Positions 38,261 through 55,816 are shown, numbered from the stretch's first letter. The stretch: DNA of 64,000 nt from Halichondria panicea (GCF_963675165.1 NC_087377.1:1141501-1205500); one strand, 5' to 3'. The notes: generated by a model not told the origin, from the sequence alone. Numbers and translations are program-made.

Positions 38261-41214
38261 ATGGCTGAACAAGATTCAGAGTAAGTGAACAATGATGTAG
38301 ACTATAATTACTACTCATGGTAGCACCTTGTGATTGCATGGAGGGAGGCTCATTCCATTAGTAGAGTCAGAGCAGGCTATGATCAGAGGTGGAACACTGT
38401 ACAGCAAAGTGACAGCTGGATATGTGCATGGTGTCACTTGTATAAACTATATACACATATCAAGTAATTGTCTGTATGCATGACTGACCCCTCAACCATC
38501 TATTTTGTACAGTGCTCAAAAGAAGTTAGCCGAGGACTTATGGAAGGCTGTAGACAATAATGATGTCACCAAAGTTAGGTCCCTGTTGGGACAGGGGGCA
38601 GACCCCAACCACAAGCTCTACTGGAGTGACGAGTGGGCGGGTTATAAGCTGCCTCCATTACACAGGGCTTGCAGGTGGGGCCACCTTGAGATTGTGAAGA
38701 CACTTGTTACTCATGGAGCTCGTACTGATGAAGCTGGTGGGTGGTTTAACTTGATTCCACTTAACTGGGCATGCTGGAGAGGTCATAAAGAAGTGGTCAA
38801 GTACCTTTTCCGCGAGCTTGGACTTAGCACTGGTAAGTAGTTGTCATTTTGTTTGTGTATTGATATTAAATAAAATATAATAATAATTATAACCGTACTT
38901 TTTCACTATTTTTTTACATTTGCGATGTTCCTAGTATTACTTACACCTTTACGTATGATAATACATGAAATTTTCATGGCTTAGTTGAAGTTCCTGGAAA
39001 TGTTTTTTCTGGTCGCCACAATAATATCTGTGTTAGTGCTCTGTTCCACAACAGATGTGAGGGATAAGGATAACAAGACTCCTCTTCACTGGGCTTGTGA
39101 GGGAGGAAATACAGACGTGGCACAGTATCTGGTGGAGCAACTGAAGATGGATGTTGGTGAGTACTTTTCATTAATTTCCACCGCCCACTTACAGTTTTTG
39201 CTCGCAAGCTGTTGCATGCCCTCTTCTCTTCATACGCCCTTGATGGTACTTAGTATCGTTTGCTTTGATTCTTCCCAGTTGATTAGACACAGTCCTATTC
39301 AGTGTATGTAGCTAACCAAGAGTTTACATGCTGGGCTGCATTGAGGGGGGGGGAGGGGATAATTCGCACCCCCCCTAGGATCTGGCAGATTCATTTGTAC
39401 TGCTATTATAATAATTCTGATGACTTCGCCCCTCCTACATTTTTAAATTGCCCAAAACGCACCCCCCTGATCTAAAATTCTGGATGCAGCCCTGGTTTAC
39501 ATCTAATAGAGGCAGGGAGGGTAATAGCGTATGGTGTGTTATGTGCAGATGTGAGGGAGGATGACAACTGGACCCCTCTCCACTATGCATGCTGCGAGGG
39601 ACGCAAAGATGTGGTGCAGTACTTGGTGGAGAAGGCCAACTGTGATATCAGTGAGTACAACACAACCACCATGCAGTGTTATACCTTTGTTTCTACACCC
39701 ACTCTTGCTTAGGTGTAACTAACGATGATGGCGAGACTCCTCTTGACTTTGCTACACAGGAGGGTCACACTGAAATTGCTGACTACCTCAAGTCTCTACC
39801 ACAACAATGTAAGCTCACTAGGATCATGAGTACACAGTGTGGTCCAATACAGCTACTCTCTCTATACAGCTGCTATGACTGGAGACACTGACTCCAGGAG
39901 TGACGAGAATGGACCACCACCAACAAAGAAACGAAAAAGTAACTATTATTTATTACCCGAGGCGCGCGTGGGCGGCCATGGGTATTGGTTTGTTTGTCTG
40001 TTTGTAATGAGTGAGTCTACTCTGCCACAGCACGTTTACAGCAGCATGGATAGCCTTCACACAACAAGTTATTAGTTTTAATAGTGGCATATTTTGATGT
40101 TTAAGCCTACAAAAGCGAGCAAAAACGAACTTACGTTGGCAGCTAGCTTACTACACACGGACTTTATTCGAAATAGACTACGTATTTGCAGTTAAAATGA
40201 TCCCGTACCAGGAACAATGGAAAAGGGTCACTAAAGTAGAAAGCTAGAATTAATTGTGACTGATTTGTTACCTTCTTTGCTTGAGTTCAAATCTGGATCC
40301 TAGCATCAAGGAACCATACTTCTCTAAGACTCCAGGCTTCTTTGCTGTGATCCTAGTCCACAGTACATGTCTCATGGTCTGATGTAGGCCTACCACTAGT
40401 CCACTCTGGTTTCATTGCTCCTGAGTTGCTGTGCTATAGACATACCATGCACTGGATTCTCTCGTTTCTTTATAATCATGTCTCCAGCCGAGGGTTTACA
40501 CTTTAGCGCTCCCATGTGCACGTACATCTTAATCCATTTATACGCCCACACACACACCCACACAGATACCCAGCCAGTGACTCAGAGAGTGTGTCCTAAC
40601 TGTGAGGAGAGCTGTCACATCCGCTGCAAGAAATGTCCCGAATGTGAGCACGAGTTCCCTCCTTCCACTAAGAGCAGGGCCAAACCTGACAAGGATATTG
40701 TGAAAAACCCTTCAAACCTACTGCAGATACTACAGAAAAAGGTCACTATACAGTACACACTTTATACTGTATTAGTACCAGTCACAGTAATATTGTATTG
40801 TACAGCCTTAAAGACAGTAGATTGTTTTGTACAAGTAACAGAAATAATTATTCTATTGTACAGAAAATATATATACACACATCAAATAACTCGACTCTCA
40901 AGATCGGGGGCGTCTATTTGATTTTCTATTCCCGCTTTGTTATTTTCTTTCTGCTGTACTGTAGTACCCTAACTATTAAAATAGTGAATTGCATTTTCTA
41001 AGCCCAATGCATATGGACACTGCGATAGACCATGTCAGTAAAATAACCTAGCTAGACTCAACGTGTACTCCATTGCTAGCAGTGAAGGCTGGATTCTAAC
41101 CATCGTAAATAATTAGAAGCTTTCTGTTTGATTGGGAGGGTGGCGGACTGACAATCTTTGCCCACTTTTGTGTACGCTTCAATCGATATTAAAATTCACA
41201 CACACACACGCGCG

Positions 41215-41296
<82 letters not shown>

Positions 41297-42121
41297 GACC
41301 AACTGTCTCTGTTAGGGTTTGACATTGTCGTACTAGTGCACAGAGATTCAAGCAAATCACATGACTCCTCTACCACGTCACACGACACGCCCAGTCGCTC
41401 ACGCCACACCTACAGGAAGTTTGTCACCTCTGGACTAGCCGAGAGCTTTGTTGAATCTCCTCTGGTGTACGGCAGTTGGAAAGATTTCTGTAGCTCTGAC
41501 AAGACCTCAACTGGACACGCTCAGAAATCCAAGAGCAAAACTAACCCACGAAAGAAAAAAGGAGTACAAACGAATACTACTACTACCACTCAGGAGGGGG
41601 ACAGATCACATGATACGAGTGCAGTATCACATGACCAAAACAACGGATCTCAAGACAGCAATGGTCCCAATACTCAATCACAAGCAGCACAAAGCTCTAC
41701 TGCTCCACTCTCTATTAGTGACTTGACACCACTCTTGACACCACTCTGGAATACAATATCTTCTCTTCGCCAACAAGTGGAATCCATGCAGTCAGCCCCG
41801 CCCACTCATGGTTCACCAGCGTACCCTCAACACATGTACCCCTCAGCTACTGGTTTAATGAGCACAGGGCAATCGACCTTTGTACCCGGGGGTGGTTCAT
41901 TCAATACACCACTCCCCAACCATTTCACTGGACCTTCTTCACACAACTCAATGCTGGGACAGTCATCACGATTTAATTTGAATCCCGTGTCCTTCCCAAT
42001 GTTTCCATTTTCACCTGCTCCAGCAAATTATCATTTCCCTTTACCTATTATACCGTTAGAGTCATCTAGGCAACCAATGAACTCTGACCCCAACACTGAC
42101 TCAATAGATTCACAGCAATAG
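38261..42121 (+). CDS. Ankyrin-repeat protein with C-terminal zinc ribbon
   Basis: Eight exons with consistent phases: 38261-38280, 38513-38832, 39055-39156, 39549-39650, 39713-39808, 39870-39938, 40566-40741, 41294-42121. They give 1,713 bp and 570 aa. About five ankyrin repeats span residues ~10-210 (LPPLHRACRWGHLEIVKTLV, TPLHWACEGGNTDVAQYLVE, TPLHYACCEGRKDVVQYLVE, TPLDFATQEGHTEIADYL). A basic stretch PPPTKKRK at ~230 could be a nuclear signal. A four-cysteine-pair ribbon, CPNCEESCHIRCKKCPECEH (~245-265), resembles UPF0547-type zinc ribbons. The long Ser/Thr/Pro/Gln-rich tail has no recognised domain. Exons 3 and 4 have equal length (102 bp) and each encodes one repeat. Exons 7 and 8 both follow CA tracts. 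Likely a nuclear or cytoplasmic adaptor; the partner is unknown. Confidence 0.9.
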
Positions 42122-42290
42122 AATAATTAATTTGTTTTTGTTTACCTTCAGTTGGAATGCATACCAATGCATATCAGGGAATTTATTTCAGTTCAAGCTT
42201 TCTAGTTTAGTGACCCTTTTGTTGTTTGTTTGGTTTTGGTTGTGATATTTTGTTTGAGGATCCTTATCCACTGGCCATGTGGTAACAAAG

Positions 42291-42338
42291 CCTCGAATCC
42301 AGGCCGCGATTAAAATATACAAGGCCTGGTCTCGAGGC
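42291..42338. mobile_element. 48-bp miniature hAT-like foldback element
   Basis: The ends CCTCGAATCCAGGCC and GGCCTGGTCTCGAGG are inverted. The 8-bp direct repeat TAACAAAG flanks it at 42283-42290 and 42339-42346. The ends match those of the 1.08-kb element at 20219-21296, so it looks like an extreme internal-deletion derivative. Confidence 0.75.
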
Positions 42339-42543
42339 TAACAAAGTACTTGCACTAGCGCTAGTACTTGCGAGCACGGCGCTGCTACCTCAACAACACA
42401 AGTCTCTCCTGTCATAAAGAGCTACCACGAGTACAGCATCCTACCTGTACAGAAAGGTCTAGATCTACCAGCCATTGTATTCTGCATGCACCTAGTATCA
42501 ATCATCTCTATAAAAGAATGTCTTATTTATTTTCCTCGTACAG

Positions 42544-44056
42544 TTATCGGTGGTCAGATATCCAGCGCTGAACAGAATATTGACCAGCGACTACTAACAC
42601 TCAGTCTAGAACCAGACATTGACACAGGGCCAGAAGTGGTAGTTTACAGCTTGTAAACTATGTTTGTACTTGCGAGTGTACATCATAGTTTACAATGTTG
42701 TTGAATTTTAGTTCATTTACAATAGTTTCCTTCATAGTTTACAAAGAAAGTTGATAGTGTACAACGTTGTATACTACTGTAAATGAACTGTTTTGGCCCT
42801 GTGTGAGCTCAGGGGAAAGGTGATTTAATGAAATAATTATACGAGACATTACTATTTCAGAAGCTATCTTTGATTGGCAATAACTTGAGTTGAGAGTGTC
42901 CTATACAATTCTAAAGAATGCATTTTGTAGCTCTTTGAAAGAGCTATCAAATGGTGTGTTTAGATTAAAGTATAATGTGAGGTAATAATTATTGTGGTGG
43001 TGTAGTTGTCAGGCGTGTGATATATAGTCCTCTCCAATAGCTACAGAATGCACTATTTACTTATAACAAGCTTTTGATTCAACTCAATATTAATATCTCC
43101 CATTGTTGAGCATCTTATAAACATGCTCCCCCACACACAGTTTCAACACACACGTGTAGAAAAGCTGTGTCAGAATAATGTCTTCACAAGGGAACAGAAG
43201 TTTCCCACGGATGAGGACCGCCTCACTGACTTCCATTCCCATTTCTTGTTTGATGACGAGAAAAAATCATCTTCTGTTTGTGCCTAAAGTGAGTGTGTGT
43301 GTGGAGGGAGTGCTTTAGTAGCTATCTTAATTATTGTGATGGTCCATAACTTGAGTTAGGAATATCTAAAATTATGGTTGAATAGTATTATATAGACTAT
43401 TTTAGTAGTTGAACATTATATCTAAACAGCCGTAACTCGAGTATCAATATCAACATTTTTATTAGTCGGGGCCATAATTTGTCATTTTTCTCCCTTGGAC
43501 CCATGGGCTATTATTATCCATGGTATGGGAAAATTGGCAAATACTTTTATCTGAACTTTGATGGCACCATTTGAAAGGTCTCTTTCTAAGCTTTCAAAAT
43601 CGTTGAAATTAGATCCATAATTATATGCTGCATACCGTATAGCAGGTAATTTTTGTTGGTGCAAAATTTTCGTACAGACTATAATTATACCCATTCGTAT
43701 TTTATATTCGTACACTCAGCTCAAGATAGTGACGTTGAATATATTGCAATTTCAATTTTCGTATAATGCTTTTCAATACGAAAGATACGAAAATTCCTAC
43801 CGTACGAAAATAACCCACTATATACGGTACTTTAACAAGATCGTATCACTGTTCATAATTATTGTACAGATATCAGCTAACAGATGAGAAGGGGGTTTCA
43901 CCAAGAGCTAAGCTGCAAACTCAGAACATTTATAACAAAGTTGGCCACCATTCCCAAACTCCCTCCCTCTGTGAAGGATCTGAGATATTATGACCAGCTG
44001 CTCCACAATACTCTGTAGGCGTACGCCGCACTGGACAAGAAGTACGAGTCGGGATA
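42544..44056 (+). CDS. Exons of an unidentified, possibly decayed gene
   Basis: Three protein-like segments on the plus strand. 42544-~42628 (VIGGQISSAEQNIDQRLLTL) follows a TACAG acceptor. 43141-43287 (VEKLCQNNVFTREQKFPTDE, then DRLTDFHSHFLFDDEKK) follows a CA-tract acceptor and reaches TAA directly before a GTGAGT donor. ~43885-44056 (FITKLATIPKLPPSVKDLRY, then YDQLLHNTL) meets TAG and continues in frame as AYAALDKKYESG to TAA. Stops beside splice borders, and a 190-bp palindrome (42617-42808) beginning at the end of the first segment, suggest decay. It may instead be a real gene whose model I could not complete. No domain recognised. Confidence 0.35.
42617..42808. repeat. Palindromic element
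   Basis: ACACAGGGCCAGAAGTGG is mirrored by TTTTGGCCCTGTGT about 190 bp later. The interior has several ATAGTTTAC / GTAAACTAT words. Foldback, non-coding, overlapping the end of a candidate exon. Confidence 0.6.
43633..43831. mobile_element. MITE-like element, ACCGTATAGC family
   Basis: The inverted ends ATACCGTATAGCAGGTAATT and AATAACCCACTATATACGGTA flank about 200 bp with TTTTCGTA words. It lies between candidate exons of the unidentified plus-strand gene. Confidence 0.65.
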
Positions 44057-45370
44057 ACGCCCCCTCACATGCAATTACTAATTCACCTTTAACTAGCGAA
44101 TCCATAATTATGCATTTTGCTCATAAAAGTCATTGACTCTTTCTTTGTTGCTATAATAAACATTATTTATCATAATTATTATTCATCTGTGTGATTAATG
44201 ATCTTTACCAAACAAACACATTTGAGGGCAGGTAGCCTCGACTCCAGCCCCTCGAGGCTAAGGGCAGGGCTGCTGACTTTGCTTGCATAATTATAGTCTG
44301 CTATGCATAGCTTTGCATGTCTATAATCACCAGAAAGACAAACCTTAAGTTTTACTGTCGGTGTAAGAATTCTGCTGCTTATAATAATTAATAGCTTGCA
44401 CTTCCTTAACAATACTTGAACCATCTACCTAGTTAGACCATTGTAGCAATAGGACTTCACAACAATAAAAAAATACATTTACGAGTGATGGCAAGGCATT
44501 GTATCAAAAGGGCCAGGAAGGGATTAATTGCTTTATTAGGTATAACAGCTATATACTTGTTTTCCTACATTTGCGTGAGCTGGCAATACACATAGTTTCT
44601 AGATGTCCAACTAAAAGTAAAAAAGGAGTTCAGCTGGCGTCCTGACCTTTAACTGGCGTCCTGACCTTTAACTGGTGTCTCAGCTATGAGTTCCTAGCCA
44701 GTACGCGGTATCAAATTGCATGAGCTGGAGTCCCAGCCAGTATACGCGGTAACTGCATGGAGTCCCATGAGCTAAGTGCAGGCTGGAGTCCCAGATAGTG
44801 AACAAGTCTACTACAGTATTATTACTGAGAACTTTGGAAACGAAAGATATAGGCATTGCCGGAAAGCAAATTACTGTCCGCAAACCTCAAGAAATAGGTA
44901 TTAAATAAACACTAGATCTCTCGCTCCCTCTCTTTATCTGTGATGATTAAACTAATTAAGTAAAAAAATAGGTAAACAAAAAATAGCTGGAGTCTTGACC
45001 TTCTGCGCAAGCTGGAGTCCTAGCCAGTAACTGGAGTCCCAGTTAAGTCGGAGTCCCGACCAGTGCACCAATACAGCCGACAACTTTAGAAACGAAAGTT
45101 ATTATATAGATGTGCGCATGCCGGAGTCCTGACCATCTACCTCTCGCTCCAAAGCCCCAGTAACAGCACAAATGTAAATGTGGCCGACTGCAACAGAAGT
45201 AAGGATCTAACATGCTTGTGTGTTAAGTAGTTTTTGTGTGGGAAGGATACAGTCTATATTAAACAGATGTCCGAGCAAATGGTTTACGGGGGGAGGATTG
45301 GAAGAATGAGGAGGTATAAGCAATCTTAATTAATAGCATGCACTGTAGATCTATGTTTGTTGGTCCAAAT
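44057..45370. other. No gene; dispersed 'TGGAGTCC' short repeats
   Basis: Between 44637 and 45130 the words TGGCGTCCTGACC, TGGAGTCCCAGCC and related variants recur about ten times at irregular spacing. No supported gene on either strand. Confidence 0.5.
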
Positions 45371-46180
45371 AGTAATCTCCCTTCCTCCCGCGTACTGTCA
45401 TGCTTACACTAGTAACCTCCCTTCCTCCCGCGTACTGTCATGCTTACACTAGTAACCTCCCTTCCTCCCTCGTACTGTCATGCTTACACAAGTAACCTCC
45501 CTTCCTCCCGCGTACTGTCATGCTTACACTAGTAACCTCCCTTCCTCCCGCGTGCTGTCATGCTTACACTAGTAACCTCCCTTCCTCCCTCGTACTGTCA
45601 TGCTTACACTAGTAACCTCCCTTCCTCCCTCGTACTGTCATGCTTACACTATAGTAACCTCCCTTCCTCCCGCGTACTGTCATGCTTACACTAGTAACCT
45701 CCCTTCCTCCCGCGTACTGTCATGCTTACACTAGTAACCTCCCTTCCTCCCGCGTACTGTCATGCTTACACTAGTAACCTCCCTTCCTCCCGCGTACTGT
45801 CATGCTTACACTAGTAACCTCCCTTCCTCCCTCGTACTGTCATGCTTACACTAGTAACCTCCTTTCCTCCCTCGTACTGTCATGCTTACACTAGTAACCT
45901 CCCTTCCTCCCGCGTACTGTCATGCTTACACTAGTAACCTCCCTTCCTCCCGCGTATAATATTATACTGTCATGCTTACACTAGTAACCTCCCTTCCTCC
46001 CGCGTACTGTCATGCTTACACTAGTAACCTCCCTTCCTCCCGCGTACTGTCATGCTTACACTAGTAACCTCCCTTCCTCCCGCGTATAATATTATACTGT
46101 CATGTTTACACTAGTAACCTCCCTTCCTCCCGCGTATAATATTATACTGTCATGTTTACACTAGTAACCTCCCTTCCTCC
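45371..46180. repeat. 40-bp minisatellite (about 20 units)
   Basis: The unit is AGTAACCTCCCTTCCTCCCG followed by CGTACTGTCATGCTTACACT. Units differ by single bases (CGCG or CTCG). Three units carry the same inserted TATAATATTA-type segment, showing spread of a variant within the array. The strand is strongly pyrimidine-biased. It lies beyond the 3' end of the SRCR gene. Confidence 0.95.
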
Positions 46181-46712
46181 TACAGAATATATTGTCCCTG
46201 TTTATTATGAACCAAGCATCCAAGTTTGTGTGCAGTTGGCCGGCCATGCTATAGCTCCATAGCAACTACATTTGGGTCGTGTACGTTGTTAGGCAGTAAG
46301 ACTATTATACTGCATATGCTCGACGAGGGCGTGGTGTGCAAGCTAGTACTCGTTGCAATAATATAATTATAGGGAACATTATTTCTATTTGTGTGAACAG
46401 TAGAATAAACTATTATTTTGTATTATTACAATGGCACATGTCATTTAAATTGTGTGAAATCGATTGTTTATTGGCTAAAACCATAATACGCGCTTGTATA
46501 TACATTCATTAAAATCAGCCGAAGAGTTTGCTTTTGAAAATAATTTGTGAAAAAATGAGGAACAAAATTCTCATTGTCTAAACTTAAAAATAATAGAAGT
46601 TTGCTATCACTAACAGCTATATACAGTCAATTGCAATTTGCAATGTCTCTTATTAAAAGTTCACTACTTTCAGTTAATATACATGTACTGCATGCATAGT
46701 AGGTCCCCATAA
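46181..46712. other. 3' flank of the SRCR receptor gene
   Basis: AT-rich, no gene seen. It probably contains the 3' untranslated region and polyadenylation site of the minus-strand SRCR gene. Confidence 0.4.
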
Positions 46713-51968
<5,256 letters not shown>

Positions 51969-52043
51969 GGACTAATGCTTCTTGCAACTCAGTATGAAAG
52001 TATCCTAGGCTACATTCACTACTTTTATACGTGCTCTCACAAT

Positions 52044-52276
52044 TACCGTATAGCGCGAAATTTTCGAGGGGCTTAATTTTCGTGGATTTCGTGGGTTAGC
52101 AATCCTACACAAAAATTAAGTCCACAAAAATCGTTCTTTACCTGCTATAACGTGCAAGATTTAAAGGAGTGGCTTCCGGTAGGCAGTCATTCCGCGAACA
52201 TTGTGCAACCAAATGGCTTTTAGAGGCCAATCCACGAAATATAAGTGCCTCGAAAATTTCGCGCTATACGGTATAC
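52044..52276. mobile_element. MITE-like element, ACCGTATAGCGCGAAA family
   Basis: The inverted ends TACCGTATAGCGCGAAATTT and AAATTTCGCGCTATACGGTA pair perfectly over about 20 bp. The interior has TTTTCGTGGATTTCGTGG words. Located just upstream of the SRCR gene start. Confidence 0.8.
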
Positions 52277-52455
52277 TGCACATGCGCGTTAAAATTAATC
52301 TTGTCTAGTATATCCTCGATTCCAGGCCGCATATTGCCAGCTAGAGGAATATGCAGATTATCACGAAAAGTCGGTTCAATGCACTGTTTACCAAAAACAT
52401 AAAGCTTTGCCTGCATCTTGTTTACGTATTTCTTTCAGAATATGTTAGATCTATA

Positions 52456-52548
52456 GTTATAACACGGGCACGAGGGATGACATGTATGGAATATATTGCA
52501 CTGAAGCACGAGGTATGCCATGCATCCCGAGTGGACGTGTTATAACTA
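52456..52548. repeat. Short foldback element
   Basis: GTTATAACACG at the left is inverted as CGTGTTATAAC at the right, with internal GGCACGAGGG/CCCGAGTGG pairing. About 93 bp, non-coding. Confidence 0.55.
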
Positions 52549-52618
52549 GTTTATATCCTGAGGGCATAGCAACATAACACCACTGTCTTAGTAACACCAA
52601 AAAGAGCCGCTTCTAGAG

Positions 52619-52906
52619 TTAGCCTCGAGACCAGATAACAAACGGCTGGTCTCGAGGCTATTCTAGAGTTAGCCTCGAGACCAGCCTTTCGTTATCTGAA
52701 AGAACGCCTGGTCAATTAGCACTCGTTGGACCGGTAATTGCCCGCACAAGGTCCGCCCAAGGTGTATTACCCATGAATATCATTATGATGCTATAAAAAG
52801 CTGACTCAGCTGGACGAGTGCTACATTGGAACTAGCCTGGGATCGAGGCTACATTGGAACTTGACCAGGCGTTCTTTCAGATAAGGAAGGGCTGGTCTCG
52901 AGGCTA
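52619..52906. mobile_element. Two adjacent hAT-like foldback elements sharing target duplications
   Basis: Element 1 (52619-52660) and element 2 (52669-52906) both start TTAGCCTCGAGACCAG and end CTGGTCTCGAGGCTA. The 8-bp word TTCTAGAG occurs three times: before element 1, between the elements, and after element 2. Element 2 also contains nested GCCTGGGATCGAGGC-type ends near 52835. Confidence 0.75.
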
Positions 52907-52914
52907 TTCTAGAG

Positions 52915-53125
52915 TAACCATTTGCGAGTTTTAACGTCATTGGGGTTATTGCAGGCGCCCTCGTGCAACATGCCATATATTGCACTGGATGACCATAGAT
53001 ACTACAGTAATTCATAGTATCTATGGGATGACATAATGCCCTCGGCAACATAATATGGCATGTTGCACTCTGGCTGGGCAATAACATACGTACATAATTA
53101 CAGCAAAATTAATGAACAGCAAAAT
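52915..53125. repeat. Palindromic repeat next to gene end
   Basis: GTGCAACATGCCATATA and TATGGCATGTTGCAC are inverted about 120 bp apart, around a small TAGATACTACAG/CATAGTATCTA hairpin. Non-coding. Confidence 0.6.
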
Positions 53126-54369
53126 TCAAAAATAAGACTTAATATAAGCGACACCTGTTCTAAGGGAATTGTCCTTTTCCCTCTTGTATGTAACTAAAGC
53201 ATATGCAAAGTCCATCTGACAATACTGCAAGCTGATTGGACGGACGATACTGTAGCCATTCAGGCTTGGAATAGTCTCCGTACCATTACTAGATAAATCC
53301 GACCACTTGAAATAGAATACTCTATTCATGACATCATTTCGTAGGGTCATGATGGGCCATGTCAGTAGTTTGCTAGATCCTCCCAGCTGGTTTGCTTGAC
53401 TGTATAGTTGTGACACAGAGCTATAGTGTACAGTGCCGACATCTTCCCCACCCAATGTTCCAGCAGCCTCTAGATTAACAGCATTCAAAGCCAGTCCATT
53501 ACTCAGAAATAATGTCGAGCCATTATTATAAGAAAACCACATGGCACTACCGTAGTCATTTCCAGACTTCTTAGATATCAATACAAGACAATCATCGCTA
53601 ACGTTGAATTTCAAAATCGTCTTTTGATCCGGTGTCACTATATAAACAAGTTGCAAATGTGGACGGACGTCCGAGTAACCGTGGGAACCAGGTGGAATAT
53701 CGTCCTTGCATATTTTTTGCGTTCCTTTGATTACATTGACACAGAGTATGTGTGTGGTGTGGGCGGGAGTGGTACAAGCAAGGTTGGAGATCATGATGAG
53801 GCTGGAGGATTTGCCCATGGAGATGGGGAAGATTGTGAAGTTGCCAAATCTGTTGATGCTCATATAACCTGTGTGTGTGTGGGTGGTGGGGAGTGTGGAG
53901 TGGGTAGATTGATAGTGTGTGTGTTTAGGGAGGTCAACAATAATTAGTGTGAGCATTGTAGGGACAGTATACCACACACACACACAGCTCCACTTGTGGG
54001 AGATCACAGCCTACTATATATAGGCATGCATCTTTGAACGGCAATAACGTCAGTTCCGTTAGTAAATTTAGAGAATGGCTTTTGATTATTAAAACTCTAC
54101 TCTTCAAATTACAGGAGACCCATCAGTGTTAAATAAAGCCATTAGTCTATTTTTACACCCACCCACACTCCACACCTCACACACACACTCCACACCTCAC
54201 ACACCCACACCTCACACACACCCACACACGTACCTTCATGCACGGCCACAAACACTTCGTCCTGTTGTCCACACACAACACACACACACACACACATCTC
54301 ACACCTCACACACACAACACACCCACACACATCTCACACCTCACACCTCACACACCCACACACATCTCA

Positions 54370-54412
<43 letters not shown>

Positions 54413-55342
54413 ATACGTACCTTCATGTACGGCCACGAAGACTTCGTCCTGTTGTTCCTCGTTAATCATTCGAGTGACCACAAAATCAACCGCTAGAGGG
54501 AAGTTGAATCTAATCATTCTCAGCTGTTCCACAGCAGTGTAGTAATCAACATGTAGTCTGTCCTGAGATGAAGGGAAGAATTAGTCATACATACGGTTTC
54601 CTTCATACCCAAGTATTTTCTAGACATAATATTTTTCTTTGATCTTTGATGGTCGATAACTTGAGTTAGGATTGTCCAATTACAAATCTAAAAAATGCGG
54701 CATTTTGTAGCTCTTTGAAAGGACTATCAAAATTTAATATTAAAGAGTACGGTATAGCGGGTAATTTTCGTGGGGCAAAATATTCGTGGTTTTCGTGGTT
54801 GGAGGTCTGACCACGAATATTTTACCCACGAATGAAGCGACCTTGCCTACCTTTACCTGCAGTGCAAGCAGCAACCAAGAAAATATTACCCACGAAATGT
54901 CTCAATATTGCTGAACCACGAATATTTTGTCCCCCGAAAATTACCCGCTATACGGTATATTTAAAATATTAGTAATGAGTTAGGGTTTGGGTGATTTATA
55001 TATAATAATAATAGTCAAGCTGACGTACCTTTGTCAGTGCTACGATGCTAGTTGTGTCACATGACGAGTAGATAGTATCGTAGTTGTCATGGTAACCAGA
55101 GTCCTCTCCGAGAAGCCACACATGGTTGTCATCGCTACCTGCAGTACAAAAAACACGTATTAAAGTATAAAACACGTTTGTTATCGAACATTGTAACATT
55201 GCATAATTATAAATTGAATGCATTACAGCTCCAGAATAATATCAGACACAACACTTTTTATTATCATACCAGTGCTTGTGCTAAACAGGGAAGCCACGAT
55301 ACAGAGCAGGAGCAGTACTAGTTGTTGGGTCTGGGTGGCCAT
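53126..55342 (-). CDS. Secreted protein of unknown family (355 aa)
   Basis: Four exons, phases consistent: 55270-55342, 55029-55138, 54421-54562, 53126-53868. They give 1,068 bp. The start ATG opens a signal peptide (ATQTQQLVLLLLCIVASLFS). The mature part has blocks DDNHVWLLGEDSGYHDNY, LRMIRFNFPLAVDFVVTRMI and QQDEVFVAVHEG, and an extended C-terminal half with several N-glycosylation sites (NFT, NVS, NGS, NGT) and few cysteines. No TM segment after the signal peptide, so it is probably secreted. I recognise no domain. The intron before exon 4 is filled with CA tracts and contains a partial copy of the end of exon 3. Head-to-head with CFAP299. Confidence 0.75.
54229..54268 (-). other. Partial duplicate of the end of exon 3 with its splice donor
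   Basis: About 40 bp copy the segment at 54415-54454 with four mismatches: the codons for QQDEVFVAVHEG plus the GTACGT donor. CA-rich tracts lie on both sides, suggesting slippage or unequal exchange between microsatellites. It has no acceptor of its own. Confidence 0.7.
54749..54959. mobile_element. MITE-like element, CGGTATAGCGGGTAAT family
   Basis: The inverted ends CGGTATAGCGGGTAATTTTC and GAAAATTACCCGCTATACCG-type sequence (as read inverted) flank about 210 bp with repeated CACGAATATTTT words. In intron 2 of the secreted-protein gene. Confidence 0.75.
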
Positions 55343-55454
55343 TTAATTAATTATAGTGGACGTCAATAATGCAATTATTAAGCTGCCGATCTTTACCCGA
55401 TACAAACACACACCTTACCACTGCTATGACAACGCCAGCTTTCTGAACATAAAG
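55343..55454. promoter_or_regulatory. Bidirectional promoter of the secreted-protein gene and CFAP299
   Basis: Only 112 bp separate the two divergent start codons, so one compact promoter probably serves both. At 55420-55433 the word ACTGCTATGACAAC agrees with the RFX X-box consensus at 12 of 14 positions (ATGACAAC half intact). RFX factors regulate ciliary genes in animals, which would suit CFAP299, but the first two positions do not match. Confidence 0.6.
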
Positions 55455-55734
55455 ATGGCGGCTACTGGTGAGGAAGCTAGTAACAGCGCTGCAGACACTA
55501 TAGTCACCGAGTATGCCACGTATGAGGATTACCTGGACTCTCAAATAACACCAACTGATCTGTTCTACCTGGAGGTGAGGTTATAGCTCGAGGTGGGGGG
55601 GTAGGGTTGATTGACTGTGGGGGGTGACGGTTCTCCAACCCCCCACACACTTATTATGAAATATCGAGTAGAAACACATCTGCAGTGGCTTGTAATTTTT
55701 ACTGTATTACGTAGTTGGTGGTTTGCATTCCACT

Positions 55735-55770
<36 letters not shown>

Positions 55771-55781
55771 ACACTCACACT

Positions 55782-55816
<35 letters not shown>

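Noticed and set aside
45371..46180. Regular ~40-bp array reminiscent of a CRISPR
   Set aside because: Whole units are repeated head to tail without unique spacers, and the context is a eukaryotic genome; it is a minisatellite.
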